Source: Owenia fusiformis
Taxonomy: Eukaryota > Annelida > Polychaeta > Sabellida > Oweniidae
Length of the DNA: 64,000 nucleotides
Assembly (NCBI GenBank): GCA_903813345.2
Contig: CAIIXF020000005.1
Location: forward strand, 24,181,375-24,245,374
Direction of reading: 5' to 3'
The position numbers were made by a program, and so were the translations under genes. Of the stretch, positions 61,501-64,000 are shown piece by piece; the stretch's first letter is position 1; every line of letters starts with the position of its first letter. The notes below the pieces were generated by a model. It ran no database searches. It was not told the DNA's origin and saw only the letters and a program-made list of their open reading frames with translations.

Positions 61501-63963
61501 GGGACGGAGGGGGGCAGCAGGCAATTTCTGCTAGGAAATTCAACAAATCTGGAAGATTTATTTTTTCAAGAAAAAGTTTACTATTGAATTGCTAAATGGA
61601 TAGGCGCACGGTATGGTAGAATATGTTAGGTTTTCTGGGATTTTTTCTGAAACGATCCGCATCTAAGGTATGAGATCTATTAAAAAAGGCGCAAGGCCAT
61701 CAACAGGGACAAATCAACGTTTTTGCTGTAAATCAAGCAACAATGGACTACACGACCTGTAATAAATACTTGTAAGTGATGTTATCATAACTAAATTAAT
61801 GTCATTGCTGAATTTATAAAATAAGTTTCCATACGTGAAATAAAAAATAATCGAAAATAATGAATTTGGGACGGAGGGGGGAGGGGACAGAGGGGGGAGC
61901 AATATGTATATAAGACATGATTAGAGATGTTTCGCGACTTTAAGTTCTTCTACTCCAAATGTCCCCATTTTTCAGTCTCCAGGGGTATATCATCCAGTTT
62001 CTTACTAAGTTAATGAGTTCATTTTTCAAATCCAAGAATTCGTGTGAAGTTGTTTCACTTTATAGAATTATTACTCCCCCCTCCGTCCCCTCCCCCCCCC
62101 CTCTGTCCCCTCCCCCCCTCCGTCCCATTTTGATTATTTTCGATTATTTTTTATTTTTCGTGATGTTATCATAACTAAATTAATGTCATTGATGAATTTA
62201 TAAAATAAGTTTCCATACGAAAAATACGATCACCGGGCGTGAAAGTATGTGAGAAAAAAGCTGTGTTGAGAAAAGTGTTTACTTAGTTGAAACATGATTC
62301 AAATATTTTACATTAAAAAAGAATTATTAACTTGTGTGTGTTTCAGGCATATTCTAGCTGGATCATTGTGACGACAAAGCTCTCTTTGGAGAAGTGAAGT
62401 CGAAAGAATGCAGAGGGTAATTATGTTGGGAAGTTAATGATAGAAATGACAGTAAATATCCAAATTTGAGCGCTATGCCTATCAACCTCTTTATTTAATG
62501 GGCCAACAACTGTAATTCTCATGCTAAATAACTAATAAAAAATATTTTAATTCACAATGATACTTTACTTACACAATCAACATATGTGGACATTATTTTT
62601 TGAAAATATCAGAGCTTGAGCACTCAATGAACATAACAAAATTGAAAAAAAAACTACTTGCACCTTTTTCCACTTTTAAATAAAAACCCAATGGATTCAA
62701 TATTTATGTGAAACAATTTTTTATTGATTGATTTTATTCTTACCAACATTACACACACCTAGGATGAAGGTTCAAAAGATTGCATAGTTCAAGGTGCAAA
62801 TAGAGATAATATAATGAAGACCAATTCTACCAATTATTTTATACAAGTTGCATTTATTGTTAAGCAACTTGTTTACCATATACATGAACTGTAAATCAAA
62901 TGAACAAAGGGTCAATCCAGGGTAAGGGAAGTGGTTGCAGCAGGTGCAACTCAAACGCAATTCAGATTTTCCCTCTGGATATGTATAATAATTCAATCTG
63001 CTTCTAGAATGTGTTTCATCCTGGGGCTGACCATTTAAACCTTGTCTCACTAGTTCAAACTTCACAGTCCGCCATGTTTGTTTTAAAATAATTAAATTCA
63101 AACTTTTACCAAAATGTAAGATCTTATTTCAAGATGGTTAACTTTGAAAATGATAAGAGACACTATGATAAACAAGGCATTAACATGCGCATTAACATGC
63201 AAAATGACCACCTGCCATTTGTTACAAACAACAGATGCCAACAACTGAATGCCAAACACAATCCACAAAAAATTTGGAGACTGAGTACAAGACTTGAACT
63301 TACAAGGAGTTGTGACACTTGTCATTTCCACTGTACAAGCAACATGGCTACTTGGCTCACCATCTGGATCTGCATAGCGACGTTCCTCCCCTGTTACAAG
63401 GTCACATGGTGTGCCCTAGAAGTAAACCCACCCATTTCATTTAACATGTACATATTTCAGAAATGATCAGATAATGCATGCAGGGTAGGGTTTCAAGATT
63501 TCACCACTGCATTCTTATCAGTCTCCTATGAATTAAGGCTATTAGTGATATCTGCAATCTCAATCTTATTTTACATAATATACATAAGTTATTCTGAGTA
63601 AATATTTGTGATGGAACCACTGAAGCCATAGGGCTATCAATGTCAATTTGATTACTCATTGTTTCAGAGATTCAGTTCAAATCGCAATTTTCTAGCTGAA
63701 ACATGGAATGGGATCATGTGCCCTGTTAATGCGATCTGTCATTAATCATAATAAGCTGACACAAAAACCTTTGATGTGTCTACTCAACACATACCTGCTC
63801 ATTTGACTTCTTATATACCTCAGCTGCCAGCAGTCTGAGTGGGCCACAATATACAGCAGACTTGGCAGTGAGAAACCTCTGGAGGGCATGGTAGGTTTTT
63901 CCACTGTTTGTCGGACCTGCGTGGTAAATTATCTTACGTTGAACACCCCTGGCCTCTGGGTAC
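28080..63963 (-). CDS. SUPV3L1: ATP-dependent mitochondrial RNA helicase SUV3 homolog, 5' partial, 12 exons
   Basis: Seen, in transcription order: 63963-63795, 63415-63304, 60951-60874, 59659-59568, 46348-46297, 42651-42523, 32986-32893, 32455-32236, 30916-30836, 30596-30417, 28871-28723 and 28530-28080. All have GT-AG borders and agreeing phases, about 602 residues. Motif [13 protein letters not shown], motif [18 protein letters not shown] and motif [10 protein letters not shown] identify a Ski2-like/SUV3 helicase. The C-terminal domain ([32 protein letters not shown]) and the tail with LVQQGL are specific to SUV3. Family knowledge: SUV3 unwinds structured RNA with polynucleotide phosphorylase in the mitochondrial degradosome. 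The targeting peptide and N-terminal ~185 residues are outside the window. The introns are large (up to 13.2 kb) and carry two antisense genes and many mobile elements. Confidence 0.95.
28872..30416. repeat. SUPV3L1 intron with a small tandem duplication
   Basis: About 88 bp is duplicated at 30155-30275 (shared TTTTGAGAAGAGGCGAGTG). A 50 bp segment (TAATATCTCATTT..ATGTGAATTTTG) occurs both at about 28568 and 29133. No gene. Confidence 0.5.
30749..30835 (-). repeat. Partial tandem duplications of the SUPV3L1 exon 30836-30916 donor region
   Basis: The last ~30 bases of the exon and its donor recur with a 49 bp offset (30787) and again, more degraded, near 30750. The 30787 copy has its own good donor (ATA|GTGAGT), but using it would add 49 bases and shift frame. 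Confidence 0.75.
30991..31262. repeat. Foldback element enclosing three GATATCGT palindromes
   Basis: The outer arms are TTATCCTACACTTAGTGTAC and its complement near 31229-31262. Between them, at 31067-31150, a ~30 bp unit (GGATATCGTnACGATATACTC) recurs three times, each itself a palindrome. Confidence 0.75.
31269..31423. repeat. Second adjacent foldback element
   Basis: Arms of about 50 bp (ATCCTATGATTTTTTGCAGA... and ...CTCAAAATCATAGGAT) flank a loop containing CACTCGTTCGCTTTGCTCTC. No ORF. Confidence 0.75.
31875..32085 (+). repeat. 61 bp tandem repeat
   Basis: About 3.5 copies of a 61 bp unit made of two related ~30 bp halves (GGTCTTATTTGTTAGACTTT and GGTCTTATTTGTTGGACCTC). The short ORFs crossing it are repeat translations. 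Confidence 0.85.
32236..32455 (-). CDS. SUPV3L1: SUPV3L1 exon with helicase motif VI
   Basis: 220 bp encoding [13 protein letters not shown] and [12 protein letters not shown], the arginine-finger motif VI, then [16 protein letters not shown]. It has a TGTTTCAG acceptor and GAG|GTAATT donor. The upstream exon (32893-32986) encodes [15 protein letters not shown]. Confidence 0.95.
32515..32660 (-). repeat. GGTGACA-family short element
   Basis: Reverse orientation: GCATGCAAAATGTCACCACC end at about 32528-32547, and an AATATGTCACCACTCC / GGCGACAT hairpin at about 32631-32656. Same family as 19022-19135. Confidence 0.65.
33052..33972. mobile_element. Non-autonomous Tc1/mariner-type element with TA target duplication
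   Basis: Terminal inverted repeats of about 45-50 bp begin CAGGGTGGTCCAAAAAAA at 33052 and are mirrored up to 33972, with TA immediately outside both ends (33050-33051, 33973-33974). The 921 bp interior has no ORF of useful length, so no transposase is encoded. Confidence 0.85.
34714..37809 (-). CDS. Intact endonuclease-reverse transcriptase ORF of a CR1/jockey-like LINE
   Basis: 1031 codons without a break. The apurinic-type endonuclease occupies about residues 80-330: [41 protein letters not shown], so all expected catalytic motifs are present. The reverse transcriptase covers about 570-860: [39 protein letters not shown] and the catalytic FADDTN. The element ends in (TTTA)n rather than poly(A), typical of CR1/L2-type LINEs. 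No ORF1 was recognised upstream. The intact frame implies recent insertion and possible activity. Confidence 0.93.
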   Translation of the reverse strand: MSCPWSEFPFFNITDSTEFIDIVPNGDSIISFENKVFNPLEIRDDDPDAPDFDNTTKEYMAKNEYVTLSDFNNNLNSKNNIDMSILHCNIRSLPSNHWKLSNLLASIDKNISVIALSETWLYKDQEDNFSDFVNYRGFFNSRTTRGGGVGLLIHKSLNIKERTDLKFNNINCDVITIEVIVEKGKNILITCVYKPPNVDLEEFNNDLDVYLSLISRENNKLSYIAGDFNIDLFKSVEHENTENFCNIMSSYNLIPVIYKATRVTSTTATLIDNIFTNDSKVDLCGIIYNDISDHFPIFAVSNKPVNKTTFMKRSIRKYTDESILRFKEILSNESWIDITNFNDANESYNKFEEKLSEFYDECFPLKQITIKLYNNNQKPWITSAILKSIRYKSKLYKKYLRNPTDQNKKQYKTYANQLKSTIKLSEKQYYNNKFKLNQGNIKANWQIINEILQRKNKNNNIPDFFIQNNVKITNKQDIANQFNNFFVKVGEKLAAKIPKSDKKPLDFMQTLGQQASSIFLDPVDVNELQKIISNLKPSAAGHDDFKPFIMKECGFVLYQPLMHIFNLSISNGVFPDQLKIAKVIPIYKKDDKHFFTNYRPISVLPVFSKILEKIMHKRITKFIDIIDILYTNQFGFREKRSTFMGVLTFIEKIRKSIDDGEFTIGLFIDFSKAFDTIDHNILFDKLQYYGIRGVALDWIKSYLKNRFQQTLYKETISNRELITCGIPQGSILGPLFFILYINDIYLSSPTLFFVLFADDTNLLIKGKNLHDLTETLNTELKHIEEWLVTNKLSLNANKTKYIIFSSRQKRFNANNIKIYLNDKQLEQVDHINFLGITIDNHLNWKRHIASVNAKISRTIGILYRVKQLLNISGFMSIYYSLIYSHLIYGNVIWGETCSSLNSLYLVQKKFTRIATNSDYRAHSLPLFKQLNLLNIFDIHKQQKCLFMYKWINKLDNYQKIFPNFFKMVQARHDHNTRNKDSYDKPKVRTNYGISMLTFTAPTIWNQLPNKIKSSRSVHIMKRELKKYFVNN
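37810..39007. repeat. LINE junction region with a ~105 bp tandem duplication
   Basis: This holds the 5' part of the inner LINE and the 3' UTR of the outer one. At 38636-38845 a ~105 bp unit (GGTTTCCAGGTTTGGTTTG ... GACCATGGGGGATTTAAAAT) is present twice. No coding region is supported. Confidence 0.6.
39008..41136 (-). CDS. 5'-truncated reverse transcriptase ORF of an L1/Tx1-like LINE
   Basis: The frame is open from the truncation point (41136; first Met at 41095) to the stop at 39008, ~709 codons. RT motifs: [25 protein letters not shown] and catalytic [12 protein letters not shown]-terminal zinc-knuckle of zf-RVT type follows ([17 protein letters not shown]). The endonuclease and first RT blocks are absent, fitting incomplete reverse transcription. 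The remaining part has no stop, so the insertion is not old. Confidence 0.9.
41582..42385 (+). CDS. Classical short-chain dehydrogenase/reductase, intronless
   Basis: 267 residues, the usual length for classical SDRs. N-terminal Rossmann motif [13 protein letters not shown] (residues about 8-20), NNAGG at about 91-95, catalytic Ser in NISSMMG, and YSMSK as the catalytic Tyr-x3-Lys (about 158-162). RVNAVCPGF and a C-terminal GACVVQDGG follow. It should be an NAD(P)-dependent oxidoreductase of unknown substrate, probably cytosolic (no signal or membrane segment). It is antisense inside a SUPV3L1 intron, between the LINE insertion and the exon 42523-42651. A candidate AATAAA is at 42503-42508. 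The lack of introns suggests retroposition or transfer, not proven. Confidence 0.92.
   Translation: MRFEGKRVIVTGSNNGIGKATAILFAKEGASVLIHGRDLNAINETVKECNDIAGKDAKFPIVKGNIEDDDVVMKIKDTAVETFGKIDILINNAGGGSAQSLGDTPMSVFDEQYKILLRAPVYLSQLCFPELKRNNGNIVNISSMMGTEPSDSIPFYSMSKAGLNMFTKCAALEFGAQGVRVNAVCPGFLMTTMHRKNGISDEAVQEFYDSVAKTVPLGKVGTKEETAKLIAFLASDDASMMNGACVVQDGGNSLIGLDKKSLENAAN
42411..42500. repeat. Fragment of a GTAGCCAGG-type element
   Basis: ACGTAGCCAGGAGGGGGTGC and a terminal GCTGGCTATGCCCCT form imperfect ends of a ~90 bp element with an internal GGTGCGATGGTGCAATCGCACC hairpin. Similar ends are at 6203-6403. Confidence 0.5.
42672..43085. repeat. Retroposon-like repeat, copy 1, carrying the empty hAT site
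   Basis: About 410 bp from ATATATGAAGAGTGTACTAA to a 3' end TTTTGTCAATAAA. The same sequence lies at 43227-43448 plus 44662-44850. This copy holds a single TATGCATC (42887-42894), exactly where copy 2 is interrupted. Confidence 0.85.
43227..44850. repeat. Retroposon-like repeat, copy 2, split by a hAT-like element
   Basis: Homologous to 42672-43085 over its whole length, apart from the insertion 43449-44661 and point differences. It ends GTCAATAAAAGAAAAATATA. No coding content. Confidence 0.85.
43449..44661. mobile_element. Non-autonomous hAT-like DNA transposon, 1213 bp
   Basis: Terminal inverted repeat CAGGGCACGCCTTAAGC at both ends and 8 bp target duplication TATGCATC (43441-43448 and 44662-44669). 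8 bp duplications with CAGGG ends are the hAT pattern. Several GCTGGTCA/TGACCAGC motifs cluster in the first 150 bp, as expected of subterminal transposase sites. No transposase ORF. Confidence 0.9.
44862..45145 (-). repeat. GGTGACA-family element, reverse orientation
   Basis: ACATGACAAAATGTCACCACCTAG at 44862-44884 is the closing arm. The body shows two ~115 bp units with AATTGGTCAATTTGAAGCAA. The hairpin end is missing, the sequence running into unrelated DNA after GACCTTGTGAAGGTCAAAAA. Confidence 0.55.
45146..46296. repeat. Intronic sequence with an inverted repeat pair
   Basis: TTTATCCTATGCCAAGTAGA at 45240-45259 is mirrored by TCTACTTGGTATATAGGATAAA at about 45460-45481. CATATCTCCCGC motifs repeat between them. 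No gene is seen in the rest. Confidence 0.5.
46349..48066. other. SUPV3L1 intron upstream of the GPCR gene
   Basis: A (GGAT)n microsatellite lies at 47086-47140. Otherwise AT-rich sequence without recognisable elements; the GPCR promoter and 5' UTR presumably lie near the right end, but no clear signal was found. Confidence 0.4.
48067..49254 (+). CDS. Class A (rhodopsin-like) G protein-coupled receptor, intronless
   Basis: 395 residues with seven hydrophobic segments and a glycosylatable N-terminus (NTT at about 10). TM2 has [12 protein letters not shown]3 starts at the disulfide Cys (FIVCDGIGF) and ends TVNKWLV, so DRY is replaced by NKW; position 3.32 is Asn, arguing against an aminergic receptor. 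ECL2 has a Cys (KTCYLDFG), TM6 FYLCWLPF and TM7 [11 protein letters not shown] (NPxxY). The C-tail is about 90 residues and Ser/Thr-rich. It is antisense in the 13.2 kb SUPV3L1 intron 46349-59567. Ligand unknown; I do not recognise the subfamily. Confidence 0.92.
   Translation: MDNKNMIHENTTTLLSINRKEQGYNIEPHLGLFVILGCISVLILLSNSIALLIITLNKGLWNCAGAIMGSIAIADSFIGLTTLVPLIFASLNSKMSFIVCDGIGFLNSVSMFVSIYSMMFLTVNKWLVTLQPFNNHPRGPKALCLAGIIAIWVISLTLWSLPLMNIGQFTYNSEEKTCYLDFGKYPVQALLMMAITFVPSGIITGVCYSKLWKHTKAYQNQITPSTNQVKRACKTGEKALRSLALIFGMFYLCWLPFVTEHVAKAIMGHDEYIPKWLEIASYLLAISNSFCNPIIYYWTKRAYRAAVRKALCKGGTEVVPIDSSRDLVTLAKPKDNPNEALTAAQKKVEDNFCTTQFKENSRLPTHNDVQSQGIQQRTSASSVRIDDLGISFTTI
49255..50601. repeat. Region after the GPCR with relics of the 'atggcggcc' repeat
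   Basis: Positions about 49317-49720 carry reverse-oriented, degraded units (CAACTGGTATTTGAGTTATC, ATGGTGGCCATTTTGAATTC) related to 22845-24165. The remainder shows no gene. Confidence 0.5.
50602..50793. repeat. Four tandem GGAGGCCC hairpins
   Basis: Perfect or near-perfect palindromes with arms TAGGAGGCCCC / GGGGCCTCCTA at 50602-50628, 50665-50691, 50717-50743 and 50766-50793. They are separated by AT-rich spacers (ATTTTATAGATATTATTATT). They head the array that follows. Confidence 0.92.
50815..57763 (+). repeat. Head-to-tail array of ~1.85 kb Helitron-like repeat units
   Basis: Four units, each starting with TTATTCTTCC-rich sequence plus CTACTTCCAACTACCTTTCA (50872, 52718, 54566, 56402) and ending GGGCCTCCGT, a hairpin (AAGATTGC / GCAATCTT) and CTAG at 52671-52674, 54522-54525, 56369-56372 and 57760-57763. 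Inside each are ~447 bp sub-repeats with AAGGTCAAAGGTCAAGGTCA. Units 2 and 3 are nearly identical; the last lacks one sub-repeat (1391 bp). Short ORFs here are repeat translations. A hairpin followed by CTAG resembles a Helitron 3' end (CTRR); rolling-circle origin is inference. Confidence 0.85.
57764..59567. repeat. Intronic sequence with a ~165 bp foldback element
   Basis: A foldback lies at 58158-58322: TAGTGACTGCCA and TGGCAGTCACTA ends, with internal GACATGTTCC / GGAACATGTC arms. Poly-A/T-rich sequence (58500-58640) follows. No gene was recognised; short ORFs around 59119 lack support. Confidence 0.6.
59660..60873. other. SUPV3L1 intron, no gene
   Basis: Apart from the MITE at 60127-60526 this intron shows only AT-rich unique sequence, including local ATTAATGA repeats at 59700-59790. 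Confidence 0.45.
60127..60526. mobile_element. Second TA-flanked MITE
   Basis: 400 bp with imperfect inverted ends (CAGGGTGAACCAAAAAAAGT at 60127, mirrored by a CAGAATGAGCCAAA end) and inner match AATAACTCAGTCATC. TA flanks both ends (60125-60126, 60527-60528). Older than the element at 33052, no ORF. Confidence 0.7.
61479..62241. mobile_element. 763 bp inverted-repeat element with G-rich inner arms
   Basis: Terminal arms CACGCCCGGTGATCGT (61479-61494) and complement (62226-62241), flanked by a 5 bp duplication AAAGT (61474-61478, 62242-62246). Inside, a GGGACGGAGGGGGG-type block at 61874-61898 is mirrored by a C-rich block at 62074-62126. A ~60 bp segment (TGATGTTATCATAACTAAAT) is directly repeated at 61778 and 62162. 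No ORF. Confidence 0.8.
62242..63303. repeat. SUPV3L1 intron with a GGTGACA-family copy
   Basis: Positions 63168-63292 match the reverse-oriented family (AAGGCATTAACATGC, GACCACCTGCCATTTGTTAC, AATTTGGAGACT). Nothing else recognised. Confidence 0.5.
63795..63963 (-). CDS. SUPV3L1: SUPV3L1 exon with helicase motif I
   Basis: The exon begins after CTCCAAG and splits an expected Trp codon. It encodes [20 protein letters not shown], then GKT (Walker A), and ends KKSNEQ at CAG|GTATGT. It is the first exon in the window; the remaining 5' exons lie beyond 64000. Confidence 0.95.
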
Positions 63964-64000
63964 CTTGGAGTAACAAATTAAATCACATTTTCATTGGGAT

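Overview
This is an AT-rich, intron-rich and repeat-laden stretch of an invertebrate animal nuclear genome. Two genes have clear vertebrate counterparts and canonical GT-AG introns. LINE retrotransposons and short inverted-repeat DNA elements of several families sit between the exons. The repeat style (hairpin-headed elements with tandem cores) recalls bivalve, brachiopod or ambulacrarian genomes, but the sequence does not settle the phylum. No rRNA, CRISPR array or convincing tRNA was seen.

Left half (1-24836, + strand): the 3' part of a STAND ATPase of the NWD1/NWD2 type. Seventeen exons join in frame to 1664 residues: N-terminal region, acidic linker, NACHT ATPase, helical region, WD40 repeats, and a C-terminus ending Cys-Cys-Ile-Ile that reads as a CaaX prenylation box. 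Its 9.4 kb intron 8489-17907 holds an antisense secreted serpin (13595-10212). After the serpin fold come a Thr-rich linker and three exon-encoded, tandemly duplicated cysteine-rich modules. I do not recognise this architecture.

Right half (28080-63963, - strand): twelve exons of SUPV3L1, the mitochondrial RNA helicase SUV3, running from just before helicase motif I to the stop codon. All phases agree. The first ~185 codons lie beyond the window. Its introns hold two intronless genes in the opposite orientation: a short-chain dehydrogenase (41582-42385) and a class A GPCR (48067-49254). They also hold a 6.9 kb LINE-in-LINE insertion with a 15 bp target-site duplication, a non-autonomous hAT-like element whose empty site survives in a neighbouring repeat copy, and a ~7 kb array of ~1.85 kb tandem units. 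That array looks like head-to-tail Helitron/Helentron-type copies and is packed with AGGTCA motifs. The two large host genes are convergent, with about 3.2 kb between their stop codons.

Repeats: at least five unrelated families share one plan, a perfect hairpin at one end and only one arm of that hairpin at the other, with tandem or minisatellite cores between. Several other short elements have recognisable terminal inverted repeats and target duplications (TA, 8 bp, 5 bp).
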